Source: Micromonospora luteifusca (lineage in GTDB: Bacteria > Actinomycetota > Actinomycetes > Mycobacteriales > Micromonosporaceae). From it: 64,000 nt of DNA. The first letter of the stretch is position 1. Every line of letters starts with the position of its first letter. Positions 52,002-59,838 of the stretch are shown piece after piece. Location of the stretch: assembly GCF_016907275.1 (NCBI RefSeq), contig NZ_JAFBBP010000001.1, positions 2,842,001-2,906,000 of the forward strand, given 5' to 3'. The position numbers and the translations under genes were made by a program. Below the pieces are notes generated by a model, which was not told the origin of the DNA, did no database searches, and saw only the letters and a list, made by a program, of their open reading frames with translations.

Positions 52002-53599
52002 GCATCCTGAACAGCGCGGTCGAGGTGTCCACACCCGGGCACGCGGCGAACCGGGCGGCCCTGCTGGACCGACTGGCCGAGTTGGACGCCGCGCTGGACC
52101 AGGCTCGGGCCGGCGGCGGTGCGAAGTACGTGACCCGGCACCACGCGCGCGGCAAACTGCTCCCCCGCGAGCGGATCGAGCTGCTGGTGGACGCGGACAG
52201 CCCGTTCCTGGAGTTGTCGCCGGTCGCCGCGTACGGCACGGACTTTCCGGTCGGGGCCAGCGTGGTCACCGGCATCGGGGTGGTCGAGGGCGTGGAGTGT
52301 CTGATCGTCGCCAACGATCCGACGGTACGCGGCGGCGCGGTCAATCCGTGGTCGCTGGCGAAGACCCGGCGGGCCGGCGAGATCGCCCTGGCCAACCGGC
52401 TGCCGATGGTCAACCTGGTCGAGTCGGCCGGGGCGGACCTGCCCACGCAGGCGGAGATCTTCATTCCGGGTGGTCGGGTGTTCCGTGACCTGACCCGGCT
52501 CTCGGCGGCGGGCATCCCCACGGTCAGCGTGGTCTTCGGCAACGCGACGGCCGGTGGCGCGTACGTGCCGGGGATGTCCGATCACGTAATCATGATTCGG
52601 GACCGGTCGCAGGTCTACCTGGCCGGGCCGCCGCTGGTGAAGATGGCGACCGGCGAGGTCACCGACGACGAGTCGCTGGGCGGTGCGGCGATGCACGCGG
52701 CCACGTCCGGGCTCGCCGACTATCTGGCCTCCGACGAGCGGGACGGCATCCGGTTGGCCCGGCAGTGCGTACGCCGGTTGAACTGGCACAAGCAGGGCCC
52801 GCCGCCGCGTACGGCCGTGCCACAGCCACCGAAGTACGACCCGGAGGAGCTGCTCGGCATCACCAGCGCGGACCTGAAGGTGCCGTTCGACCCGCGTGAG
52901 GTGCTGGCCCGGATCCTGGACGGCAGCGACTTCGACGAGTTCAAGCCCGCGTACGGGGACGCGCTGGTCACCGGCTGGGGTGAGCTGCACGGGTACCCGG
53001 TTGGCGTGCTGGCCAACGCCCGCGGGGTGTTGTTCAGCGAGGAGGCGCAGAAGGCGGCCCAGTTCATCCAGCTCGCGAACGCCGCGCACACCCCGCTGAT
53101 CTTTCTGCAGAACACCACCGGCTACATGGTCGGCACGGAGTACGAGCAGCGCGGCATCATCAAGCACGGCGCACTGATGATCAATGCGGTGTCCAACTCG
53201 ACGGTGCCGCACCTGACGGTGAACCTCGGTGCCTCGTACGGGGCCGGCAACTACGGCATGTGTGGCCGGGCGTACGAGCCGAGGTTCCTGTTCACCTGGC
53301 CGAACGCGAAGTCGGCGGTGATGGGTCCCGCTCAGCTCGCCGGGGTGCTCTCCATCGTGGCGCGGCAGGCTGCCGCCGCCCGTGGGCGCGATTACGACGA
53401 CGAGTCCGACGCCGCGATGCGGATGATGGTCGAGCAACAGATCGAGTCGCAGTCGGGTGCGCTGTTCCTCTCCGGCCGGCTCTACGACGACGGGGTGATC
53501 GACCCTCGGGACACGCGTACGGTCCTCGGGCTCTGCCTCTCGGCGATCCACAGCGGACCGGTGAAGGGCGCCGATGGCTTCGGCGTCTTCCGGATGTAG
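51998..53599 (+). CDS. Acyl-CoA carboxylase beta subunit (carboxyltransferase)
   Basis: The 533-aa carboxyltransferase of the methylcrotonyl/geranyl-CoA carboxylase type moves CO2 from biotin to a 3-methyl-enoyl-CoA. Visible motifs are KYVTRHHARGKLLPRERIEL, PVGASVVTGIGVVEGVEC, GNATAGGAYVPGMSDHVI, LAGPPLVKMATGEV, FLQNTTGYMVGTEYEQRGI and GASYGAGNYGMCGRAYEPRF. The pairing with a biotinylated alpha subunit next door supports the role. The gene is followed by a 68-nt gap with an interspersed repeat. Confidence 0.94.
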   Translation: MSILNSAVEVSTPGHAANRAALLDRLAELDAALDQARAGGGAKYVTRHHARGKLLPRERIELLVDADSPFLELSPVAAYGTDFPVGASVVTGIGVVEGVECLIVANDPTVRGGAVNPWSLAKTRRAGEIALANRLPMVNLVESAGADLPTQAEIFIPGGRVFRDLTRLSAAGIPTVSVVFGNATAGGAYVPGMSDHVIMIRDRSQVYLAGPPLVKMATGEVTDDESLGGAAMHAATSGLADYLASDERDGIRLARQCVRRLNWHKQGPPPRTAVPQPPKYDPEELLGITSADLKVPFDPREVLARILDGSDFDEFKPAYGDALVTGWGELHGYPVGVLANARGVLFSEEAQKAAQFIQLANAAHTPLIFLQNTTGYMVGTEYEQRGIIKHGALMINAVSNSTVPHLTVNLGASYGAGNYGMCGRAYEPRFLFTWPNAKSAVMGPAQLAGVLSIVARQAAAARGRDYDDESDAAMRMMVEQQIESQSGALFLSGRLYDDGVIDPRDTRTVLGLCLSAIHSGPVKGADGFGVFRM

Positions 53600-53602
53600 C
53601 CC

Positions 53603-53648
53603 GTGAGCGCGAGGAACGCAGCGAAGCGGAGTCCCGCAGTCGCGAACG
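53603..53648. repeat. Interspersed extragenic repeat between carboxylase genes
   Basis: The element starts GTGAGCGCGAGGAACGCAGC and ends CCCGCAGTCGCGAACG. It shares its GCGAGGA and CCCGCAGTCG ends with the 36-bp repeats at 24.6-24.7 kb but has a different middle. It fills the only non-coding gap inside this operon. Confidence 0.65.
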
Positions 53649-53667
53649 AAAGGCAGGTCCAGCGCTG

Positions 53668-55659
53668 ATGATCAGCAGATTGCTCGTCGCCAATCGGGGG
53701 GAGATCGCCCGCCGGGTCTTCGCGACCTGCCGGGCGCTCGGTGTGGAGACGGTCGCGGTGCATTCGGACGCGGACGCCGCCGAGCCGTTCGTCGCCGAGG
53801 CCGACCACGCGGTCCGGCTGCCCGGTGCCGCTGCGGCCGAGACGTACCTGCGGGTCGAGCTGATCCTGGACGCGGCGCGGCGCAGCGGCGCGGACGCCGT
53901 CCATCCGGGCTACGGGTTCCTCGCCGAGAACGCCGAGTTCGCGGCGGCGGTGACCGACGCGGGGCTGATCTGGGTCGGGCCGCCGGCCAAGGTGATCGCC
54001 GCGATGGGCGACAAGCTGGCGGCGAAGGCGCTGCTCGCCGAGGCGGGTGTGCCGATGTTGCCGAGCTGGTCCGACACCGATGCGATCTCCGATTTTCCGG
54101 TGCTCGTCAAGGCGTCCGCCGGTGGCGGCGGGCGCGGGATGCGGATCGTCCGGGATGGGGGTGGGCTGGCCGAGGCCGTCGCCTCGGCGCGCCGCGAGGC
54201 GGCTGCCGCGTTCGGTGACGGCACGGTCTTCATTGAGCGGTACGTGGAACGCGGCCGGCACGTCGAGGTGCAGATCTTCGGCGACGCGCACGGTCGGGTG
54301 GTGGCCCTCGGTGACCGGGAGTGTTCGATCCAGCGCCGGCACCAGAAGATCGTCGAGGAGGCGCCGGCGGTCGTTCCGGAGCGGGTGCGGACGGCGTTGC
54401 ACGAGGCGGCGGTGGCCGCTGGCCGCGCGGTCGACTACCTGGGTGCGGGCACGGTGGAGTTCCTGCTCGCCCCGGGTGGGGAGTTCTTCTTCCTGGAGAT
54501 GAACACCCGGCTCCAGGTGGAGCACCCCGTCACCGAGCTGTGCACGGGGCTGGACCTGGTGGGGTTGCAACTGCTCGTGGCCGAGGGTGAGCCACTGCCG
54601 GCGACCCTGCCGGTCAGCACCGGCCATGCGATCGAGGTACGCCTGTGCGCCGAGGACGCGACCGCGGGTTGGCGACCGGCGACCGGCACTCTGCACCGGT
54701 TCGCGGTCCCTCAGGTGGCGGCCGAGTTCGGCGGGCTGGCCGGGCCGGGCCTGCGGCTCGACTCGGGTGTGGTGGCCGGCTCGGTGGTCGGGGTGCACTA
54801 CGACTCGATGCTGGCGAAGCTGGTCGCCTGGGGCCGCACCCGCCCGGAGGCGATCCGACTGCTGTCCACCGCGCTGGCCCGGGCGCAGTTGCACGGGGTG
54901 ACCACCAACCGGGACCTGCTGGTCCGGGTGCTGCGCAGCCCCGCGTTCGCGGCCGTCGAGATCGACACCGGGTTCCTGGACCGGCACGCGGAGGTCTTCG
55001 CCCCTCTGCTCCCCGCCGACCGGTTCCCGCTGGCCGCGCTGGCGGCGGCACTCGCCTCCGCCGCTGGTCGCCGCGCCGAGGCGCCGGTGCTGGCCGGGCT
55101 GCCGTCGGGCTGGCGTAACGTGCCGGCCGTCCCGCAGGTGACCCGGTTCAGCGGGCCGGACGGTGCGGTCGAGGTCCGCTACCGGCTGGACCGCACGGGC
55201 GGGCTCGCCGAGTGGTCCACCGAACCCGGCGCTGATGCCACCGTCGAACGGCCGGACGTGGCGCTGGTCGAGGCCACCCCGGGCCGGGTGGTGCTCGACG
55301 TCGACGGGGTGCGGCACGCGTACCTCGTACACCGGGTGGGGTCGGCGGTGTTCGTGGACGGCCCGGACGGGGCGGCGAGCCTGGTCGAGCTGCCGCGTCT
55401 CCCGCTGCCCACCGCGGCGGTGGCCGCCGGTTCGCTGCTCGCGCCGCTGCCTGGCGCGGTGGCTCGGGTGCACGTCCAGGTCGGCCAGCGGGTCTCGGCC
55501 GGCGATCCGCTGCTCACCCTGGAGGCGATGAAGCTGGAACATCCCGTCGTCGCCCCGACCGACGGCGTGGTCGCCGAACTGCCGGTGCCGGCCGGCGGTC
55601 AGGTGCGCGCCGGCGCGGTGCTGGCCGTCATCGACACCACGGAGGAGAACCCGCGATGA
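53668..55659 (+). CDS. Biotin-dependent acyl-CoA carboxylase alpha subunit
   Basis: The 663-aa protein joins a biotin carboxylase (residues 1-445: VANRGEIARRVFATCR, KASAGGGGRGMRIV, EMNTRLQVEHPVTE) to a linker domain and a biotin carrier domain. The carrier motif EAMKLEH places the biotinylated lysine at residue 622. Length and layout match methylcrotonyl/geranyl-CoA carboxylase alpha subunits. The ATG at 53668 is chosen because the upstream open frame lies in the preceding gene and repeat. The stop overlaps the next ATG (ATGA). Confidence 0.95.
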   Translation: MISRLLVANRGEIARRVFATCRALGVETVAVHSDADAAEPFVAEADHAVRLPGAAAAETYLRVELILDAARRSGADAVHPGYGFLAENAEFAAAVTDAGLIWVGPPAKVIAAMGDKLAAKALLAEAGVPMLPSWSDTDAISDFPVLVKASAGGGGRGMRIVRDGGGLAEAVASARREAAAAFGDGTVFIERYVERGRHVEVQIFGDAHGRVVALGDRECSIQRRHQKIVEEAPAVVPERVRTALHEAAVAAGRAVDYLGAGTVEFLLAPGGEFFFLEMNTRLQVEHPVTELCTGLDLVGLQLLVAEGEPLPATLPVSTGHAIEVRLCAEDATAGWRPATGTLHRFAVPQVAAEFGGLAGPGLRLDSGVVAGSVVGVHYDSMLAKLVAWGRTRPEAIRLLSTALARAQLHGVTTNRDLLVRVLRSPAFAAVEIDTGFLDRHAEVFAPLLPADRFPLAALAAALASAAGRRAEAPVLAGLPSGWRNVPAVPQVTRFSGPDGAVEVRYRLDRTGGLAEWSTEPGADATVERPDVALVEATPGRVVLDVDGVRHAYLVHRVGSAVFVDGPDGAASLVELPRLPLPTAAVAAGSLLAPLPGAVARVHVQVGQRVSAGDPLLTLEAMKLEHPVVAPTDGVVAELPVPAGGQVRAGAVLAVIDTTEENPR

Positions 55660-56819
55660 CCTTCGACCTCACCCCTGAGCAGGACCAGCTGCGCGACGCC
55701 GTGCGGGCGTTGGGCCGCCGTTACGGCCACGGTTACTTCGTCGAGAAGGCGAAGGCCGGCGAGCACACCACCGAACTCTGGGCCGAGGCCGGCCGGCTCG
55801 GCTACCTGGGGGTCAACATCCCCACCGAGTACGGCGGTGGGGGCGGCGGCATCACCGACCTGGCCATCGTCTGCGAGGAGTTGGCGGCCGCCGGCTGCCC
55901 GCTACTGCTGCTGGTGGTCTCCCCCGCGATCGCGGCCACGGTGCTCAACCGGCATGGCACCGAGGAGCAGCGCAAGCGGCACCTGCCCGGCCTCGCCGAC
56001 GGCTCCCAGAAGATCGTCTTCGCGATCACCGAACCGGAGGCCGGTTCCAACTTTCACCGGCTCGGCACGGTCGCCCGCCGCGACGGCGACGGTTGGCTGC
56101 TCTCCGGTCGCAAGTGCTACATCTCCGGTGTCGACGAGGCGGGCCATGTGCTGGTGGTGGCACGAACCGAGGACTCGTCCACCGGGAAGCTGAAGCCGGC
56201 GCTGTTCCTGGTGCCGACCGACGCGGCTGGGCTGACCAGGTCCAAGCTGGACATGGAGATCGTGTCCCCGGAGAACCAGTTCCTGCTCTACCTGGATGAC
56301 GTGCGACTCCCCGGCGACGCGTTGCTCGGTGAGTCGCTGGACGCCGGGTTGCCGGCGCTCTTCGCCGGGCTCAACCCGGAACGGATCACGGTGGCCGCGA
56401 TGGGTGCCGGCACCGGCCGGTACGCCATCGAGCGGGCCAGTGAGTACACCGCCACCCGCAAGGTCTGGGGCGGCCGGACCATCGGCTCGCACCAGGGCGT
56501 CTCACATCCGCTGGCACACGCCGCGGTGCAGGTGGAGCTGGCCCGCCTCATGATCCAGAAGGCGGCCACCCTGTACGACGCAGGCCGCGACCTGGAGGCC
56601 GGGGTGGCCAGCAACATGGCCAAGTACGCGGCCGGGGAGGCGGCGGCGCTCGCCGTGGACACCGCCGTCCAGGTGCTCGGCGGGGCCGGCATGACCACCG
56701 AGTACGGGGTGGCGACCCTGCTCGGCGCGGTCCGGGCTGGCCGGATCGCCCCGGTCAGTCGAGAGATGATCCTCAACTTCGTGGCCCAACACGTCCTCGG
56801 TCAGGACAAGTCCTACTGA
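55656..56819 (+). CDS. Acyl-CoA dehydrogenase (second)
   Basis: The 387-aa flavoprotein is distinct from the first: LGYLGVNIPTEYGGGGGGIT, VFAITEPEAGSNFHRLG, KLDMEIVSPENQFLLYLDDV and the C-terminal VQVLGGAGMTTEYGVATLL, ending REMILNFVAQHVLG. It may act on a different chain length or a later turn of the pathway. It is the last gene of the operon and is followed by a perfect palindromic terminator. No enoyl-CoA hydratase or HMG-CoA lyase gene follows. Confidence 0.93.
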   Translation: MTFDLTPEQDQLRDAVRALGRRYGHGYFVEKAKAGEHTTELWAEAGRLGYLGVNIPTEYGGGGGGITDLAIVCEELAAAGCPLLLLVVSPAIAATVLNRHGTEEQRKRHLPGLADGSQKIVFAITEPEAGSNFHRLGTVARRDGDGWLLSGRKCYISGVDEAGHVLVVARTEDSSTGKLKPALFLVPTDAAGLTRSKLDMEIVSPENQFLLYLDDVRLPGDALLGESLDAGLPALFAGLNPERITVAAMGAGTGRYAIERASEYTATRKVWGGRTIGSHQGVSHPLAHAAVQVELARLMIQKAATLYDAGRDLEAGVASNMAKYAAGEAAALAVDTAVQVLGGAGMTTEYGVATLLGAVRAGRIAPVSREMILNFVAQHVLGQDKSY

Positions 56820-56825
56820 GCCGCC

Positions 56826-56855
56826 CAGTGCCGCGCTCACGTGAGCGCGGCACTG
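56826..56855. terminator. Perfect 30-bp palindromic terminator
   Basis: Fifteen bases on each side (56826-56840 with 56841-56855) are perfectly complementary, with no intervening loop in the DNA. It lies between convergent genes and should work in both directions. Confidence 0.75.
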
Positions 56856-56864
56856 GCTTCGTGC

Positions 56865-57878
56865 TCACACGTGTCGCGGGCCCGGCCGCTCCCGGTGGTG
56901 CAGGATGGCCACGGCCACCGCGAAGAGCAACGCGGGCGCCAGCAGCAGTGTCGTCCACTGCGCCGAGGTGAGCGCAGCGAGCACACCGTCGTCGGTGGAC
57001 CGCTCGAAGAAGGTCCCCGTGGTCCCGAGCAGCACTCGGGTGAGCACCAGCGTGACGCCCACCGGGACCAGCAGCGCGAGCACGCGCCGCCGGAGCACCG
57101 CCGGCGTCGACAGGACGGCGAGAGCGAAGAGCAGGTATCCCACGGTCAGCAGGATCGCCTCGATCTGGCCGACGCCGACGGTGAATATCCAGGTGCCTCG
57201 AACGGGTTCCGTCCGGCGATCAGCTGACGTGACGGTGGCGATGCTCGGAGCGGCGACGCCGACCAGCGTGGCAGTCGTCAGCAGGCCGAGCCGCCAGTGT
57301 GCGACGACCGCCCCGGCCGAGCGGGGAGCGCGAACGGCGAGCGCCACCGGGACCATCGCGGCGAGCACGGCGGGCCAGAGATTGAACACCGTGGAATATT
57401 GCGCGTAATCCTGGGCGACACGCACCACCTCGAAGGCCGCGGCGCAGACGGCGATCGCGGCTGCCGTCCGGCTCCACCCGAACGCGGCCAACATCGCCAC
57501 GAGAAGCCACACCACCGACACGAGCCAAACCGGCCACGAGACGACCTCCTGACCGAGCCCATCGGGATAGCCGTCCGCGAGCAGGGCCAGGTGCAGCACC
57601 GGAAGGCGCGCTGCGCGCACGAACAACACCAGCGCGGCGATCAGGCCCAGCACCTGCGCCGCTTCCCGCCAGGCGTCGACCGAGAGTCGAGCGCCAACCT
57701 GGCGTACGTGTGCACGAAACGCCCCGCCGAGCAGGGCGAGCACGTCTCGTGCGGCGGGTCGGCGCTGGCCCGGCGTCGCGTCGTCCAGCAACACCCCGAT
57801 CATCTCGTCCTCGTACTGCCGCCGGTACGCACGGGGATAGCACCCCAACAGCCACCGGTATGCCTGCTCCAACGTCAC
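56865..57878 (-). CDS. Polytopic membrane protein partnered with PadR regulator
   Basis: The 337-aa protein begins LEQAYRWLLGCYPRAYRRQYEDEM, a cytoplasmic motif common in actinobacterial membrane proteins encoded next to PadR regulators. About eight hydrophobic helices follow. No catalytic residues are recognised. The GTG start overlaps the padR stop by four bases (GTGA), so the pair is coupled. A role in sensing or responding to envelope stress is only a guess. Confidence 0.85.
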   Translation of the reverse strand: MTLEQAYRWLLGCYPRAYRRQYEDEMIGVLLDDATPGQRRPAARDVLALLGGAFRAHVRQVGARLSVDAWREAAQVLGLIAALVLFVRAARLPVLHLALLADGYPDGLGQEVVSWPVWLVSVVWLLVAMLAAFGWSRTAAAIAVCAAAFEVVRVAQDYAQYSTVFNLWPAVLAAMVPVALAVRAPRSAGAVVAHWRLGLLTTATLVGVAAPSIATVTSADRRTEPVRGTWIFTVGVGQIEAILLTVGYLLFALAVLSTPAVLRRRVLALLVPVGVTLVLTRVLLGTTGTFFERSTDDGVLAALTSAQWTTLLLAPALLFAVAVAILHHRERPGPRHV

Positions 57879-58222
57879 GCCGCACCGCCTTCGAAGATGA
57901 GGCCGGCACGGCGCAGTCGCACGCTCGCCGCGTCGGCGTTGCTCCGCAGACGCGCCGACTCCTCGGCCAGGCGCTGCACCCCGGAGGCGGTGAGTCGGTA
58001 GTACCGGCGCAACCTGGACTGCACCTGCTCCTCGCGCTCAATGTCGATGAGACCCTCGGTTCGTAGCCGGTCCAGGGCTGCGTAAAGGGTGCCCGCGCGC
58101 AGGTCGACGCGTCCGTCGGAGATCCGGCGGACCTCGTCGAGGACGGCGTAGCCGTGCCGCGGGGCCTCGACGAGCGCGGTGAGAATCAGATAGGTCGACT
58201 CTTGCATGGAAGCCTTCGCCAT
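57875..58222 (-). CDS. PadR-family transcriptional regulator
   Basis: The 115-aa winged-helix repressor has the PadR core: ESTYLILTALVEAPRHGYAVLDEV, RAGTLYAALDRLRTEGLI and the C-terminal dimerisation helix LAEESARLRSNADAASVRL. The ATG at 58222 (MAKASMQES) is used; an ATG at 58207 is an alternative. A symmetric ATATAC/GTATAT site lies just upstream. It controls itself with its membrane partner and perhaps the divergent genes, which include an ABC exporter, a common PadR target. Confidence 0.9.
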   Translation of the reverse strand: MAKASMQESTYLILTALVEAPRHGYAVLDEVRRISDGRVDLRAGTLYAALDRLRTEGLIDIEREEQVQSRLRRYYRLTASGVQRLAEESARLRSNADAASVRLRRAGLIFEGGAA

Positions 58223-58231
58223 CACCGCAGC

Positions 58232-58252
58232 ATATACCGATGGACTGTATAT
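58232..58252. promoter_or_regulatory. Candidate PadR operator
   Basis: ATATAC (58232-58237) and GTATAT (58247-58252) form an inverted repeat with a 9-nt spacer, an AT-rich island in GC-rich DNA. It lies 10 nt upstream of the padR start and overlaps its likely -10 region. Confidence 0.55.
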
Positions 58253-58309
58253 ACGGGTGCCGTCCCGGGCGCGTGAATTCGCATTGACCCCCGTTGAAAT
58301 ACTGGGCGG

Positions 58310-59002
58310 GTGCCCAACGATGTCGAGTTCGAGCGGGTCGTGGAGCGGCTCTACGCCGCCTTCGCCCACCACCCGATGCCCGCCGACATGGCCGCCTGCG
58401 AGCACTGTGTGGACCGGGCCGACGTGGCACTCTTCGCCCGCACTCCGCTGCGGAAGCTGACCGTGGACCAACTCGATGCCTACCTGTCGAACCGGAGCAC
58501 GTGGGGGGACGGGACGGAGGTACCGCACCTGCTGCCCCGGCTGTTCGAGGCGTTCGCCAGTGGCGAGATGCGGCACCGGCATGCAGACGCCGTCATCGAC
58601 CGGATGGCGGACCAGTGGCAGGACTGGCCGGCCGCCGAGCGCGCGGCCGTCGAGCGGTTCCTCAAGTGCTGGTGGCAACGGACCCTCGTGGAGTTTCCGT
58701 CCACCACCTCGGCCTGGGACCTGCTGGAGGCGGTCGCGGGGCTGGAGGTCGACCTCGGGCCGTACCTGGCGGAGTTCGCGGCCGTTCCGGGCGAGCCCAC
58801 CGCGCGGCACCTGGCCGGTGTCGTCGCCGGCTGGTCGTACCACGGCCCCCTGCCCGACGGGGCGCAGGAGACGATGCGGCGCTGGATGGCCGGCGCGACG
58901 CCGACCGACGTGCTGTGGACCGCCGCGATCAACTCGGCCAACCCGCAGGTCGCCGACGAACTGGCCGACGCCGCCGAAGCGGCACTACGCCCACCGTACT
59001 GA
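58310..59002 (+). CDS. Soluble hypothetical protein divergent from padR
   Basis: The 230-aa protein is helical, Ala/Trp/Asp-rich and has no membrane segment. Features include ADMAACEHCVDRAD, with CxxC-like spacing CEHC that could bind a metal, and WQDWPAAERAAVERFLKCWW. I do not recognise the family. The GTG at 58310 is the best start (MPNDVEFERVVERLY), although no clear ribosome site precedes it. Its location, divergent from padR and upstream of an ABC exporter, suggests possible coregulation. Confidence 0.75.
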   Translation: MPNDVEFERVVERLYAAFAHHPMPADMAACEHCVDRADVALFARTPLRKLTVDQLDAYLSNRSTWGDGTEVPHLLPRLFEAFASGEMRHRHADAVIDRMADQWQDWPAAERAAVERFLKCWWQRTLVEFPSTTSAWDLLEAVAGLEVDLGPYLAEFAAVPGEPTARHLAGVVAGWSYHGPLPDGAQETMRRWMAGATPTDVLWTAAINSANPQVADELADAAEAALRPPY

Positions 59003-59085
59003 TCGGACCGGTAGGGGTTTCCCCACCAAGGAGATCATGGGCCGCCGTGTGTTCCGGAAACGCCGTCTCGACCAGGCTTTCCGCT

Positions 59086-59838
59086 ATGCGAAACAGCGAT
59101 GTGACCCCCGGTCGAGGGCCGGTCGTCGAAGTGCTCGACGTGACGAAGACCTATGCCGGCGGGGGCGGTGTCCGGGCGCTGGACGGCGTGTCGGTCGCCT
59201 TCGAGGCCGGTTCGTTCTGCGCCGTGATGGGACCCTCGGGCTCGGGCAAGTCCACGCTTCTGCACTGTGCGGCGGGCCTGGATCGGCCGGACAGCGGACG
59301 GGTGCTCCTCGCCGGTCAGGACATTGGCGGGCTGCGTGAACCGCAGCTCACCGAGGCACGGCGGCAGCGGGTCGGCTTCGTCTTCCAGTCGTACAACCTG
59401 ATGGATTCGCTGTCGGTCTGGCACAACATCCTGCTGCCACAACGGCTGGCCGGAGTACGACCGGACCGCAAGTGGGCGCAGGAGGTGATTCGCCGCGTCG
59501 GGCTCACCGGACGGGAAAGCGCTCGGCCCAGCCAACTGTCCGGAGGTCAGCGGCAGCGGGTCGCCCTCGCCCGCGCCCTGGCCAGCCGACCGGAGGTCAT
59601 CTTCGCCGACGAGCCGACCGGGGCGCTGGACCTGTCGACCGGCCGCGAGGTACTCCAACTGCTGCGCGAAGCGGTGGACGGCGTCGGCACGACGATCGTC
59701 ATGGTCACGCACGACCCGGCTGCGGCGGCGTGGGCCGACCGCGCGGTGTTTCTCGCCGACGGGCGGATCGTCACGGAGCTCGCCGACCCCACCGCCGAGA
59801 AGATCGCGGCACAGATGATGGCGGTGACCGTCCGATGA
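59086..59838 (+). CDS. ABC transporter ATP-binding protein (MacB/LolD type)
   Basis: The 250-aa ATPase of a type VII (MacB-like) ABC system has Walker A GPSGSGKSTLL, Q-loop FVFQSYNLMDSLSV, signature LSGGQRQRVALARAL, Walker B VIFADEPTGALD and switch VTHDPAAAA. The ALDLSTG D-loop and FADEPTGALD are typical of exporters or mechanotransmitters pairing with FtsX-like permeases. The ATG at 59086 has a CAGGCT box seven bases upstream. The stop overlaps the permease ATG (ATGA). Confidence 0.94.
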   Translation: MRNSDVTPGRGPVVEVLDVTKTYAGGGGVRALDGVSVAFEAGSFCAVMGPSGSGKSTLLHCAAGLDRPDSGRVLLAGQDIGGLREPQLTEARRQRVGFVFQSYNLMDSLSVWHNILLPQRLAGVRPDRKWAQEVIRRVGLTGRESARPSQLSGGQRQRVALARALASRPEVIFADEPTGALDLSTGREVLQLLREAVDGVGTTIVMVTHDPAAAAWADRAVFLADGRIVTELADPTAEKIAAQMMAVTVR

